Part shown: positions 45,676 through 54,766 of the stretch, piece by piece | Layout of the letters: the number at the start of each line of letters is the position of its first letter | How positions within the stretch are numbered: position 1 is the stretch's first letter | DNA from: Zwartia hollandica | Lineage (GTDB): Bacteria > Pseudomonadota > Gammaproteobacteria > Burkholderiales > Burkholderiaceae_B | DNA: 64,000 nt | Reading direction: 5' to 3' | NCBI RefSeq assembly: GCF_019923725.1 | Contig: NZ_JAHXRI010000010.1 | Location: 582,636 to 646,635 of the forward strand | Made by a program: the position numbers and the translations under genes | The notes under the pieces: model-generated | The model's database searches: none | What the model saw: the letters and a program-made list of their open reading frames with translations, nothing else | Told to the model about the DNA's origin: nothing

Positions 45676-46644
45676 CTAGTTCATCTCGAGTCCAGAACCC
45701 TTAATAACAGGGCCCCATTTCTTTGTTTCAGCAGCGATATGTGCAGAAAACAACTCAGGCGCACCACCGACTGGCTCGTATCCCATCTGAATCAGGCGCT
45801 CACGCATCGCTGGGTCAGCCAACACTTTATTGAATGCAGCGTTGAGTCGCTTGATTGCTGCGTCTGGTGTTCCTGCTGGCGCAAGAAAACCATTCCACGA
45901 AGTGACCTCATACCCAGGCACAGCGACCTCTGCAATCGTAGGCAATTCAGGAACGCCTGGCGAGCGCTTAGCACTTGTGACGGCCAAAGCACGCAGCTTT
46001 CCACTTTTAACATGAGGCAACAATGGGGCAGGCTCACCAAAAATCAAATCAATTTCACCTGACAGAATCGCATTAGTCGCCGGTGCGCCTCCTTTGTAAG
46101 GAACGTGCTGGAGTTTGACACCCGCCATATCTGCAAACATTTGCCCAGCCAAGTGATTGATTGCACCATTGCCGCTCGAACCATAAGTAAGTTTGCCTGG
46201 ATTGGCTTTCGCAGCCGCAATCACATCCGCAACGGACTTGAACGGGCTGTCTGTCCTGACCGTTAGCAACTGGGGAACCGACGCCACAAACACGATAGGC
46301 GCAAAATCACTTTCTTCAAACGGCATCGACTTATACAAATGTCGATTAATTGAATGTGTACCCGAATATGCAAAAGCAATGGTGTAACCGTCTGGGGTAG
46401 AGCGCGCAGCGGCTGTCGCACCAATATTGCCTGCAGCGCCTCCTCGGTTCTCAATGAATATTTGCGTACCAAGCTCATCGCCGACCGCTTTAGACAACAA
46501 CCGAGACACAACATCGGCTCCGCCTCCTGGTGGCCACGGAACAATCAGCTTGATCGGCTTATCCGGATAAGCTTGTGCATGCGCATTGATAGGTCCAACC
46601 GCCAGACCTATTAACGCCAACAGTGCGTAAAAAAATTTATGCAT
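45676..46644 (-). CDS. Bug/TctC-family periplasmic receptor
   Basis: Receptor of 322 residues and first gene of the six-gene minus-strand unit. The ATG at 46644 has GAGAG 5 bases upstream and is preferred over the ATG at 46656. The signal peptide ends near NAHAQ. The mature protein begins AYPDKPIKLIVPWPPGGGADVVSRLLS and has ENRGGAAGNIGATAAA. Its place at the head of the unit strongly suggests that it binds the starting substrate. The membrane partners TctA/TctB are not present. Confidence 0.93.
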   Translation of the reverse strand: MHKFFYALLALIGLAVGPINAHAQAYPDKPIKLIVPWPPGGGADVVSRLLSKAVGDELGTQIFIENRGGAAGNIGATAAARSTPDGYTIAFAYSGTHSINRHLYKSMPFEESDFAPIVFVASVPQLLTVRTDSPFKSVADVIAAAKANPGKLTYGSSGNGAINHLAGQMFADMAGVKLQHVPYKGGAPATNAILSGEIDLIFGEPAPLLPHVKSGKLRALAVTSAKRSPGVPELPTIAEVAVPGYEVTSWNGFLAPAGTPDAAIKRLNAAFNKVLADPAMRERLIQMGYEPVGGAPELFSAHIAAETKKWGPVIKGSGLEMN

Positions 46645-46668
46645 AGTCGCTCTCATTTAGTATTGTTG

Positions 46669-46692
46669 ACGATCGGATGACTATCAGATCGT
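46669..46692. promoter_or_regulatory. Inverted repeat upstream of the Bug-led catabolic unit (possible operator)
   Basis: ACGATC (46669-46674) and GATCGT (46687-46692) are a perfect dyad with a 12-base centre, and they lie about 25 bases before the Bug start. On the minus strand an AT-rich stretch further upstream contains TTGTAG and, 17 bases later, AATTAT, a weak -35/-10 candidate. The dyad would then sit just downstream of the promoter, as for a repressor site. No regulator gene is next to it. Confidence 0.35.
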
Positions 46693-46789
46693 TTGTCTTT
46701 GTGAAATTTGCGCCACCTAGCATAATTTAAATTTTTCAAATCACCTACAAATTCCAGAGGCGATCGCAACTTATATTATGAGGTTTTAC

Positions 46790-47821
46790 TTAGGCGGCAG
46801 CGCGTCCAAGCCGGTCCGCTGCACCCAACCATTGCGCCCCCTGAGGAACAGCTTCCCAGAGGATCCGTTCGTAGCCCGCCTGGTCCAATGACCGCAACGT
46901 CGCGTACAGTGACTGGCCATATGCCGTAGGATCGCTGGGCATAGCTACCCAGTCGACATGGGAGCGTCGGATGTGGGTATCTGAGCGCAGCGTTGTCGCA
47001 ACGCACACTATTTTTTTATTCTCGGCGATGACTAATTCGCGTGCACACTCAAGCAGAGCGGCTGCAGACAGCAAGGTGAGCGGTGTGCGCGGTGCATAAT
47101 GAGATTTCAGTGCCCCAGAGACCCGAGGCGCTTGTGCATCAGCATCCAGCACGGGCTGTGCCAATACCGCAGCAATTTGCTCAGCGCTAATGTGCCCAGG
47201 GCGAAGCAAGACAGGCCCCACACCTAAGTTCAAACGTGACAAATCGATAATGGTCGACTCGATCCCGACGGTGGTTGCGCCGCCTTCTAATATTGCTAAC
47301 CCCTTCGCCACAAGTTCCGGAAACTCATCGCGCACGTGGGCAACAAGGGTTGGCGATACTCGTCCAAACTTATTAGCGGAAGGACCTGCAATACCCGCCT
47401 GGCCAGACGGCTTGGTCGCAGCGAAGGCACGAATCAAACGCTGTGCAACGGGATGCGAGGGGCAGCGAAGACCGACGCTGTCTTGCCCTCCACTCACCAC
47501 GTCTGGGATATGGGCTGCACGCTTCAAAATCAATGTTAAGGGCCCCGGCCAAAAGGCATCGATCAATAACTGCGCCTCAGGTGGAACTGTATCAGCCCAA
47601 TACGTTAGGTCGGCTTCGGGTGCGACATGCACAATGACGGGATGATTCTGGGGTCGGCCTTTTGCAAGGTATATATCGTTCACAGCAGCCACGCTCTCGG
47701 CATCCGCACCCAAACCGTAGACCGTTTCCGTCGGGAAGGCTACTAAACCGCCCTCGGCCAGTATCTTCACAGCGCGGTCAATCTCGGAATCGGAGGCAAA
47801 CACTTGTGTGCTCTGTGTCAA
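46790..47821 (-). CDS. tsaC: L-threonylcarbamoyladenylate synthase (Sua5 type)
   Basis: Enzyme of 343 residues that makes threonylcarbamoyl-AMP from threonine, bicarbonate and ATP for the t6A modification of tRNA. The YrdC domain comes first (AFPTETVYGLGADA, KGRPQNHPVIVHV, GPSANKFGRVSPT). The C-terminal Sua5 domain follows (RVSGALKSHYAPRTPL), with the linker between. The frame is open far upstream, but the start is put at the TTG of 47821, because it overlaps the purK stop as TTGA and gives the normal Sua5 length. TcdA, which acts on the same base, is also in this window. Confidence 0.9.
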   Translation of the reverse strand: MTQSTQVFASDSEIDRAVKILAEGGLVAFPTETVYGLGADAESVAAVNDIYLAKGRPQNHPVIVHVAPEADLTYWADTVPPEAQLLIDAFWPGPLTLILKRAAHIPDVVSGGQDSVGLRCPSHPVAQRLIRAFAATKPSGQAGIAGPSANKFGRVSPTLVAHVRDEFPELVAKGLAILEGGATTVGIESTIIDLSRLNLGVGPVLLRPGHISAEQIAAVLAQPVLDADAQAPRVSGALKSHYAPRTPLTLLSAAALLECARELVIAENKKIVCVATTLRSDTHIRRSHVDWVAMPSDPTAYGQSLYATLRSLDQAGYERILWEAVPQGAQWLGAADRLGRAAA

Positions 47822-48975
47822 GCGGTTGCAGCGACAGGCAATCGTAGGAGACCGACAACCTGATTTGCAGCCTCTACTGCTTGCGCAAGGGTGCGCCCCG
47901 TGCAATTGACGTGCCCCATTTTGCGCGCGCGACGTGCCTCGCGCTTTCCGTACAGGTGCAGCGAGGTACCTCCAATCGCCAAGACGCCGGCCCAGTTTGG
48001 CTCCACCTGTACGTCCTCCACAGTGGGATACCAAACATCACCCAAAATATTCAACATCACCACAGGAGCGAGTAAGCGCGTGCTACCCAAAGGCAAACCG
48101 GCCATGACGCGTGCTTGCTGCTCGAACTGACTGGTCACGCAGGCATTCATACTGAAATGACCACTGTTATGCGGGCGTGGGGCAATCTCATTGACCAGCA
48201 ACTGACCATCCCGCAGCACAAAAAATTCAACGCACAATACACCCTCATATTTAAGCCCACGTGCGATCGCAAGTGCCGCTTGCGTCGCGCGTTCAGTCAT
48301 TGCAAAGGGCTCAAGGTCTAGTGTCGTCACAGCCAAAATGCCTTGCTCATGGACATTGCGTGCAACAGGAAAGACTTCACAAGCGCCATCCAGTCCGCGC
48401 GCAAGCACGACAGACAACTCTTCTTTTAAATCAAGCATTGCCTCAAGTACGCAAGGCACGCTGCCAAACTCTGCAAAGGCTTTAAGCGCCTCATCAGCGT
48501 TTCGCACTCTAGCCTGACCCTTGCCGTCATAACCGAGACGTGCAACTTTTAGAATCCCAGGAAACAGGTTCGCAGAGGCTGAGCATAGCTCTGCCTCGCT
48601 GCGAACTGCGGCATACGGTGCAACAGCGACACCTTGCGATGCAATAAAAGCTTTTTCAGCGATGCGATCTTGCACAATCTCAACCGCATGTGCACCGGGC
48701 GTAACACGACAGTGTGCCGCTAAAACTTCTAAGCTTCTCGCAGGTACGTTTTCAAACTCCGTCGTGACAGCGCGACAGCGTTGCGCAAGCTTCAGCAGCG
48801 CCGTCTCATCTTCGTACTCGGCCTGTATGTGCAGATCTGCGACCGAGGCAGCCGGTCCTTCACTCGCTGGATCCAGCACGGCTACGCGATACCCTAACGA
48901 TTGTGCGGCGTGGCAGAACATACGGCCCAGTTGGCCGCCACCCATCAAACCCAACCACTCACCCGGTGCAATCAC
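47818..48975 (-). CDS. purK: N5-carboxyaminoimidazole ribonucleotide synthase
   Basis: ATP-grasp enzyme of 385 residues that carboxylates AIR with bicarbonate and ATP in purine synthesis. [17 protein letters not shown] at the N-terminus, [25 protein letters not shown] for ATP binding, and [13 protein letters not shown] near the C-terminus are diagnostic. It starts with a GTG that overlaps the purE stop as GTGA, and its own stop overlaps the TTG of tsaC. So purE, purK and tsaC are translated in a chain. Confidence 0.96.
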   Translation of the reverse strand: MIAPGEWLGLMGGGQLGRMFCHAAQSLGYRVAVLDPASEGPAASVADLHIQAEYEDETALLKLAQRCRAVTTEFENVPARSLEVLAAHCRVTPGAHAVEIVQDRIAEKAFIASQGVAVAPYAAVRSEAELCSASANLFPGILKVARLGYDGKGQARVRNADEALKAFAEFGSVPCVLEAMLDLKEELSVVLARGLDGACEVFPVARNVHEQGILAVTTLDLEPFAMTERATQAALAIARGLKYEGVLCVEFFVLRDGQLLVNEIAPRPHNSGHFSMNACVTSQFEQQARVMAGLPLGSTRLLAPVVMLNILGDVWYPTVEDVQVEPNWAGVLAIGGTSLHLYGKREARRARKMGHVNCTGRTLAQAVEAANQVVGLLRLPVAATA

Positions 48976-49478
48976 AAAGGTACCTTCATCGCACGCGCGG
49001 CCTCAGTCTGACGGGCACGAAATGCTTTAAGTTTTTCACGCAGGGCTACGTCGGTGGTGGCCAGGTTTGCAATCACGTGCAACGCTGCGTTTGCCGCGCC
49101 TGCCTCACCAATCGCAAACGTCGCAACGGGCACACCTTTAGGCATTTGCACAATCGACAACAAAGAATCTTCACCACGCAAATAGCGCGAAGGCACGGGC
49201 ACACCAAACACGGGGACTTCGGTGAGAGCGGCCATCATGCCCGGTAAATGCGCGGCACCTCCGGCGCCCGCAATCACAGCACGCAAACCCCGGCCGGCTG
49301 CGGCTGCACCGTATTCCGCCATGTCCAACGGCATACGGTGCGCAGAGACAACGCGCGTCTCACACGCGACCCCAAAATCATTGAGCATCGAGACTGCGTG
49401 CTGCATCACCTCCCAATCACTGGAGGAACCCATGATGACACCGACAACCGGTGCGGCAGAGCTAGCAGGTGCGTTCAT
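48972..49478 (-). CDS. purE: N5-carboxyaminoimidazole ribonucleotide mutase
   Basis: Class I PurE of 168 residues, which moves the carboxyl group of N5-CAIR to give CAIR. The active-site regions [23 protein letters not shown] and [18 protein letters not shown] are complete. The ATG at 49478 has a GAGAG site 6 bases upstream; a TTG at 49493 is in frame but less likely. The gap of 72 bases to purC contains no terminator, so one transcript with purC is likely. Confidence 0.96.
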   Translation of the reverse strand: MNAPASSAAPVVGVIMGSSSDWEVMQHAVSMLNDFGVACETRVVSAHRMPLDMAEYGAAAAGRGLRAVIAGAGGAAHLPGMMAALTEVPVFGVPVPSRYLRGEDSLLSIVQMPKGVPVATFAIGEAGAANAALHVIANLATTDVALREKLKAFRARQTEAARAMKVPL

Positions 49479-49550
49479 AACAAACTCTCGCAAGTCATAA
49501 AGATAATCATTTACGCACGCGAACCCAATGGGCCTGGCGCAAGGTAAGGG

Positions 49551-50432
49551 CTACGCTGTCAGTCGATCCAGCGCTTCACGGTATTTGGCCGCTGTTTTGG
49601 CAATTACGTCGGCGGGAAGTCTTGGCGCAGGAGGTGTCTTACCCCAGTCCTGCGTTTCGAGCCAGTCGCGCACAAACTGCTTGTCAAAAGAAGGTGGACT
49701 GATCCCCTCTTTATAGCCATCAGCTGGCCAAAAGCGCGAGGAATCAGGGGTCAGGACCTCATCCATTAAATGCAAGGTACCCTGCGCATCCAGACCAAAT
49801 TCGAACTTTGTGTCGGCAATCATGATGCCTTTAGTCGCCGCATATGTTGCAGCCTCTGTGTAGAGCCGCAGAGTGACATCGCGAATGCGCTCAGCCATTT
49901 CGCGTCCGACTTCTTTGATAACGTGATCAAAATCAACGTTCTCATCGTGCAAACCGACATCGGCCTTCGCAGCAGGCGTAAAAATAGGTTGGGGTAACTT
50001 ACCTGCTTGCTTCAAACCGATTGGCAAGGCAATGCCACAAACCGAACCGGTCTGTTGGTAGTCTTTCCACCCGGAGCCAATTAAGTAGCCACGCGCAACC
50101 GCTTCCACCAAAATCGGCTTCAGCCGCTTAACGACTACGGCGCGACCAACCACCTGCTCACGCTCCTCTGCCGTCACGACATCTTCAGGCCTGACTCCCG
50201 TCGAATGGTTTGGCAGAATGTGGGCTAATTTTTCTAACCAAAAATCGGTCAGCTCTTTTAGAACCTGACCCTTTCCAGGGATAGGATCATCCAGAATTAC
50301 GTCAAAAGCAGAGATCCGGTCAGACGCCACGATAAGCAACTTGTCGTCACCCACCGCGTACATGTCCCGAACCTTACCTCGCGCGAGCAGAGGTAAGGAT
50401 TTGATGCTGGACTGAAAAAGCGCTGCAGACAC
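49551..50432 (-). CDS. purC: Phosphoribosylaminoimidazole-succinocarboxamide synthase
   Basis: SAICAR synthetase of 293 residues that joins aspartate to CAIR. The length is that of the longer (yeast-like) type common in Burkholderiales, not the 237-residue E. coli type. [31 protein letters not shown] and [11 protein letters not shown] are conserved nucleotide/substrate parts, then [11 protein letters not shown] and [12 protein letters not shown]. It starts with GTG overlapping the fba stop by one base (TAGTG). Coupling to fba links glycolysis and purine synthesis genes. Confidence 0.96.
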   Translation of the reverse strand: MSAALFQSSIKSLPLLARGKVRDMYAVGDDKLLIVASDRISAFDVILDDPIPGKGQVLKELTDFWLEKLAHILPNHSTGVRPEDVVTAEEREQVVGRAVVVKRLKPILVEAVARGYLIGSGWKDYQQTGSVCGIALPIGLKQAGKLPQPIFTPAAKADVGLHDENVDFDHVIKEVGREMAERIRDVTLRLYTEAATYAATKGIMIADTKFEFGLDAQGTLHLMDEVLTPDSSRFWPADGYKEGISPPSFDKQFVRDWLETQDWGKTPPAPRLPADVIAKTAAKYREALDRLTA

Positions 50433-51496
50433 TATTGCACAACCTGCGACAGCTTGCCTGCAGCATATTGTGTAGCCACATCTTTAAGCGGAATTACTTT
50501 GATCTTGCTGGCCTGACCTGCAGTACCGAACTGCTGATAACGCTGGACACAAATACCTTTGGCCGCTTCGCGCGCTGGCTTCAAATACTCACGTGGATCA
50601 AACTTCCCAGGGTTTTCTGCGAAGAAGCGGCGAATCGCGCCTGTCATCGCCAAACGAATGTCCGTGTCGATGTTGATCTTGCGCACGCCAAACTTGATCG
50701 CCTCTTGAATTTCTTCAACAGGCACACCATAGGTTTCTTTCATGTCGCCACCGAACTGACGAATTTCTGCCAACAACTCTTGTGGCACACTGGAGCTGCC
50801 GTGCATGACCAAGTGGGTGTTGGGTAAACGCTTATTGATTTCTTTGATACGTGAGATCGATAAAATATCGCCGGTTGGCTTGCGCGTAAATTTGTAAGCG
50901 CCGTGACTCGTGCCAATCGCAATCGCCAATGCATCGAGTTGCGTCTTACGCACAAAGTCAGCTGCCTGCTCGGGGTCGGTCAACAACTGATCCATTGTCA
51001 GTTTGCCGTCCGCACCGTGACCGTCTTCTTTGTCACCTTGCATTGTTTCGAGCGAACCCAAACAGCCCAGCTCGCCCTCAACGGTGACGCCCAATTTGTG
51101 CGCCATGTCGACCACTTGCTTGGTGACCGCGACGTTGTAGTCGTAATCCGCAATCGACTTACCGTCTTCCTTGAGCGAGCCATCCATCATGACGCTCGAG
51201 AACCCAAGGTCGATCGCACCTTGACAAATCTTTGGCGACTGGCCGTGGTCTTGGTGCATCACCACGGGGATATGGGGATAGGACTCCACCGCGGCTTGAA
51301 TCAAATACTTCAAGAACCCTTCACCCGCGTATTTGCGTGCGCCTGCACTGGCTTGCATGATGACGGGGCTGTCCGTTTGAGCAGCCGCTTCCATAATGGC
51401 CTGCACCTGCTCAAGGTTGTTCACGTTGAAAGCGGGGATGCCGTAGCCATGCTCGGCGGCATGGTCCAAAAGCTGGCGCATAGAGACGAGAGCCAT
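50432..51496 (-). CDS. fba: Class II fructose-bisphosphate aldolase
   Basis: Zinc aldolase of 354 residues of the Calvin-cycle-like subtype, which splits fructose 1,6-bisphosphate into two triose phosphates. Metal and phosphate sites are visible: [39 protein letters not shown] and [10 protein letters not shown]. The AAGGA site is 7 bases before the ATG. It leads the run fba-purC-purE-purK-tsaC. In related genera pyk and pgk usually come directly upstream, but here the next upstream genes on the minus strand are mog, cbpM and cbpA. Confidence 0.96.
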   Translation of the reverse strand: MALVSMRQLLDHAAEHGYGIPAFNVNNLEQVQAIMEAAAQTDSPVIMQASAGARKYAGEGFLKYLIQAAVESYPHIPVVMHQDHGQSPKICQGAIDLGFSSVMMDGSLKEDGKSIADYDYNVAVTKQVVDMAHKLGVTVEGELGCLGSLETMQGDKEDGHGADGKLTMDQLLTDPEQAADFVRKTQLDALAIAIGTSHGAYKFTRKPTGDILSISRIKEINKRLPNTHLVMHGSSSVPQELLAEIRQFGGDMKETYGVPVEEIQEAIKFGVRKINIDTDIRLAMTGAIRRFFAENPGKFDPREYLKPAREAAKGICVQRYQQFGTAGQASKIKVIPLKDVATQYAAGKLSQVVQ

Positions 51497-51632
51497 GAAT
51501 AATCCTTTTTAGAGCAAAATGTAGGGGTTACACACAAATAAGCCCACTATTTTACGGCAGCACGCCCGTATTTGCCCCAATTCGGGTCAAAACCTTATTT
51601 CACCCATTTTTTCTTACCTAAAGAGCCTGTCC

Positions 51633-52793
51633 ATGCCCCTTGGCGCCACCCCCCAGCCATCTTCGCCCGTCATGGTTTCCTGGCTTACAGACGACCAGCC
51701 CCACACGCTACCGTGGCGGTCCGAAAATGGCTGGACGCCCCCGAAGCGTTGCTTAGCCGCCGACGACACCATGACGGCGGATATCGCTTATCGCTTCGCC
51801 AGTGAAGGCGTCGGCCTCATTTGGACAGGAGATTTTCAAAATGCGCGGCAATTATTACAAGCTCTTGCGCGCCGCGTTGCGAAACGGCGCACCAAATTCG
51901 CCGATATGCCCTACCCAGAACGCTTTCACCAAGTACGGCTCGCACGTGCCCAGCGCGCACGAACCTTAGGGATGCTGTGCCTGCCCTTTGGCGCACACCA
52001 TACGCTGCCACACCGCCGAGCTCCAGATGTCCAACAAGCCTGCCAGCAGGCGCACGGCGACAATTCTGCTGGTTATGTCATGCCAATGACCGAACTGCTC
52101 GGCCTGATCAGTGCCTATGAATGGCGCAAAACCGGCATTGCCATTCAGGGCCTCGACACGCCGATTCACGCCCACTATGGCGTTTTCGCCCCCACCCGCG
52201 CCGAATACCTAGAACTGATTCGTCAAACCGCGCTTCCCCAAATCCCCAGCAAAACTGCCTTTGATCTGGGTACGGGTACGGGCGTGCTGGCAGCCTTGCT
52301 CGTCAAAAAAGGGGTCGTACACGTGATCGCAACGGACACGAGCGCCAGAGCTCTGGTATGCGCTCGTCAGAATATTGACTCGCTGGGCCTAAAGAAACAA
52401 ATCACTTTGCAAGAAATCGATCTATTCCCAGCAGGACGCGCTGACTTAGTGGTTTGTAATCCTCCTTGGTTACCGGGACGACCAGCCTCCCCCCTCGAGC
52501 ATGCCATTTATGACCAAGACCAACACATGCTGTCTGGTTTTTTGAGTGGCTTAGCCGAACACCTTAATCCCAACGGACAAGGCTGGCTGATCTTGTCAGA
52601 CCTGGCCGAGCACTTGCACTTGCGCAGCCGCGAACAGCTCCTCGCGCACATTGAGGAAGCGGGGCTCGTCGTATTGGCGAAACACGACATTCGCCCCCAT
52701 CACCCAAAAGCCAAAGAGGAACAAGACCCACTTGCCGACGCTCGGCAGGCAGAAACTACGTCGCTGTGGTGTCTGGGCGTCGCGCCGACTTAG
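51633..52793 (+). CDS. Class I SAM-dependent methyltransferase (NPPW type)
   Basis: Protein of 386 residues. The C-terminal half is a Rossmann methyltransferase: FDLGTGTGVLAALL at about 210-223 for SAM, ATDTSARAL, and VVCNPPWLPG with Asn276 for catalysis. NPPW is typical of enzymes that methylate an amide or an exocyclic base nitrogen (PrmB/PrmC, RlmG/RsmC). The N-terminal 190 residues are alpha-helical and basic (LLQALARRVAKRRTKFADMPYP) and probably bind RNA or protein. The target is not known. The last 38 bases overlap the end of the convergent mog gene. Confidence 0.82.
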   Translation: MPLGATPQPSSPVMVSWLTDDQPHTLPWRSENGWTPPKRCLAADDTMTADIAYRFASEGVGLIWTGDFQNARQLLQALARRVAKRRTKFADMPYPERFHQVRLARAQRARTLGMLCLPFGAHHTLPHRRAPDVQQACQQAHGDNSAGYVMPMTELLGLISAYEWRKTGIAIQGLDTPIHAHYGVFAPTRAEYLELIRQTALPQIPSKTAFDLGTGTGVLAALLVKKGVVHVIATDTSARALVCARQNIDSLGLKKQITLQEIDLFPAGRADLVVCNPPWLPGRPASPLEHAIYDQDQHMLSGFLSGLAEHLNPNGQGWLILSDLAEHLHLRSREQLLAHIEEAGLVVLAKHDIRPHHPKAKEEQDPLADARQAETTSLWCLGVAPT

Positions 52794-53394
52794 GCCGAAA
52801 GGCCTTGACCACCTCGTCCCGTGTTTCGATGTAAGGGCCGCCGATCAAGTCAATGCAGTAGGGGACTGCGGCAAAAATGCCGGAGGCAACAACCGACCCG
52901 TCTTCACGCTTGAGACCTTCCAGGGTCTCACTAATGGCCTTGGGCTGGCCGGGTAGGTTGATAATTAATGCAGCGTGCTCAGCTGTTTCGCGCAACACAG
53001 CGACTTGTCGCGACAAGATGGCCGTCGGCACAAATTGCAAACTGATCTGCCGCATCTGCTCACCAAAACCTGGCATCTCGCGCGTGGCGATTGCGAGCGT
53101 TGCCTCGGGGGTGACGTCCCGTCGCGCTGGTCCAGTTCCACCCGTCGTCAAAACCAAATTGCACTGCTCCACATCCACTAGCTCGACGAGTGCCGCAGAA
53201 ATCGTTGCTGTGTCATCCTGAATCAGGCGCGACACAATCTCTACCGGTGTTTTAACAGCGCGCGATAACCAAGCGGTCAATGCAGGAATGCCTTGATCTT
53301 CATACACGCCTTTCGATGCGCGATCTGATACAGACACTAAACCGATACGAATCGTGTCGGGATGGCGAGCGGTCGTCGTCATTGGAGTACTCAC
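52756..53394 (-). CDS. mog: Molybdopterin adenylyltransferase (Mog/MoaB family)
   Basis: Protein of 212 residues that activates molybdopterin with ATP for molybdate insertion. The signature LVLTTGGTGPARRDVTPEATLAI holds the MPT-binding GGTG and the Asp. The SVSDRASKGVYEDQGIPAL N-terminus and ALIINLPGQPKAISETLEGL C-terminus are normal. It lies 24 bases after cbpM on the same strand, without other molybdenum genes nearby. Its 3' end overlaps the methyltransferase gene by 38 bases on the opposite strand. Confidence 0.92.
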   Translation of the reverse strand: MSTPMTTTARHPDTIRIGLVSVSDRASKGVYEDQGIPALTAWLSRAVKTPVEIVSRLIQDDTATISAALVELVDVEQCNLVLTTGGTGPARRDVTPEATLAIATREMPGFGEQMRQISLQFVPTAILSRQVAVLRETAEHAALIINLPGQPKAISETLEGLKREDGSVVASGIFAAVPYCIDLIGGPYIETRDEVVKAFRPKSARRPDTTAT

Positions 53395-53418
53395 AGCTTG
53401 TTGATCGAATGCGTCAGA

Positions 53419-53721
53419 TTATCGCCCAAGTTGTGCGCGTAAGGCTCTGATCTCTTCCATCAAGTCAGTCATTAATGCAGCGGCTTCGAGATTGACGTCA
53501 AAGTCGCGCTGCAAGCGCGAAACTTGACGTGCCCGGCCAACATAATGGCTCTCGAACACCCATTTATCTGGCTCTCCCTGCAAGTCAAGATTCAGTACAC
53601 CCTCATGCACGAGCGTGATCACCCACTCAAGCTGTTGATCGCAAAGTCTTGCTAACTCGTGGACGCTTACAGGGGCGTGGTCATCCACGCTTACCGCTGA
53701 ATACACTGTCATTGATTTCAT
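53419..53721 (-). CDS. cbpM: Chaperone modulator CbpM
   Basis: Protein of 100 residues of the CbpM/MerR-like small helical family, the specific inhibitor of CbpA. It shows the pattern VSVHELARLCDQQLEWVITLVHEGVLNL near the N-terminus and NLEAAALMTDLMEEIRALRAQLGR at the C-terminus. The start overlaps the cbpA stop as ATGA, which also supports the pairing. CbpM binds the J domain of CbpA and blocks its work with DnaK. Confidence 0.9.
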   Translation of the reverse strand: MKSMTVYSAVSVDDHAPVSVHELARLCDQQLEWVITLVHEGVLNLDLQGEPDKWVFESHYVGRARQVSRLQRDFDVNLEAAALMTDLMEEIRALRAQLGR

Positions 53722-54686
53722 GCTTGCACTCCAAGGTGGAGACGCGGATTGAATGCAGCCGCCTCCGCCAACTGTTGATACGCACGCTTAGCGGCCTCAG
53801 ACTCTGCCGGTGGCCACACAACCTCCAACACCAGATACAAGTCGCCTGCTGGATCTCCGGGCAAGCCTTTGCCACGCAAGCGCATCTTGCTGCCTGAATG
53901 GCTGCCTGCCGCGATGCCGACTTCAACTACGCCTTCCATCGTGGGCGCGTGCACTTTTCCGCCCAGTGCCGCCTCCCAAGGAGTCACAGGCAGCTTCATC
54001 GTCAGATCTTTACCATCCACCTGATAGCGTGGGTGCGGAGCAAAACGTACAGTCAGGAACAAGTCACCGGCAGGGGCGCCCCCCTCACCTGGCATGCCTT
54101 GTCCAGCGAGACGAATCATCTGCCCCGCACGAATCCCAACAGGGATTTTTACGCTCAGGGTGCGATTCACAACTTGTGGACGGCCCTGAGCATCGAGTTG
54201 CACGGAGCGCAAACCCAAGTCCCTGGTCGCGCCAGAAAAACTATCTTCGAGCGACACTTCAATCTCTGCATGGTGATCGTCACCGCGCACGGCATATGTC
54301 TGCCCGGGCGCGGATTGTCGCTGGTGAGCCTGCCGCTGATGAGCAGCCTGCTTGAACAACCCATTCAGGAAGTCTTGAAACTCCGCCTCGCTCGGCCCTT
54401 GCCCCTCGCCACCCGAGAACTCGAAACCCCGCTCCCAACCTGGCCCTGGGGCAGCACCATTCGCGCCGGAAACGTTGGCTGCGAGCTGATCGTAGGCAGC
54501 GCGCTTCTCCGCATCGCGCAAGATATCATTGGCTTCGTTGATATCGCGCATGCGCGCCTCCGCGTCAGCCTCTTTGCTGACGTCCGGGTGATATTTACGC
54601 GCAAGCTTGCGATACGCTTTGCGGATATCATCCTGCGAAGCATCACGTGGCACTTCCAATATCTTGTAATAGTCTTTAAATTCCAT
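53718..54686 (-). CDS. cbpA: Curved DNA-binding protein CbpA (DnaJ-like co-chaperone)
   Basis: J-domain protein of 322 residues from the ATG at 54686 (MEFKDYYKILEV); an upstream start at 54713 is unlikely. The J domain is at 1-66 with the HPD motif at 33-35. A Gly-rich linker follows (about 75-110), and then the two beta-sandwich C-terminal domains of type II DnaJ (KIPVGIRAGQMIRLAGQGMP, GSHSGSKMRLRGKGLPGD). There is no zinc-finger region, so it is CbpA rather than DnaJ. It stimulates DnaK and binds curved DNA in stationary phase. It is divergent from a small cupin gene. Confidence 0.93.
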   Translation of the reverse strand: MEFKDYYKILEVPRDASQDDIRKAYRKLARKYHPDVSKEADAEARMRDINEANDILRDAEKRAAYDQLAANVSGANGAAPGPGWERGFEFSGGEGQGPSEAEFQDFLNGLFKQAAHQRQAHQRQSAPGQTYAVRGDDHHAEIEVSLEDSFSGATRDLGLRSVQLDAQGRPQVVNRTLSVKIPVGIRAGQMIRLAGQGMPGEGGAPAGDLFLTVRFAPHPRYQVDGKDLTMKLPVTPWEAALGGKVHAPTMEGVVEVGIAAGSHSGSKMRLRGKGLPGDPAGDLYLVLEVVWPPAESEAAKRAYQQLAEAAAFNPRLHLGVQA

Positions 54687-54766
54687 GAGTGTGGCTGTGC
54701 TTAGACACGCCAAAAAAGTGACTACCCCTTCACAATGGGGGCAAACCTTAAAAAATTCAAGCTTTT

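Noticed and set aside
47822-48034. N-terminal extension of the Sua5 frame
   Set aside because: It lies entirely inside purK; the TTGA overlap start at 47821 gives the normal Sua5 length.
53898-54704. 268-residue plus-strand frame opposite cbpA
   Set aside because: Antisense shadow of cbpA; no recognisable domain and a composition typical of a reversed coding frame.
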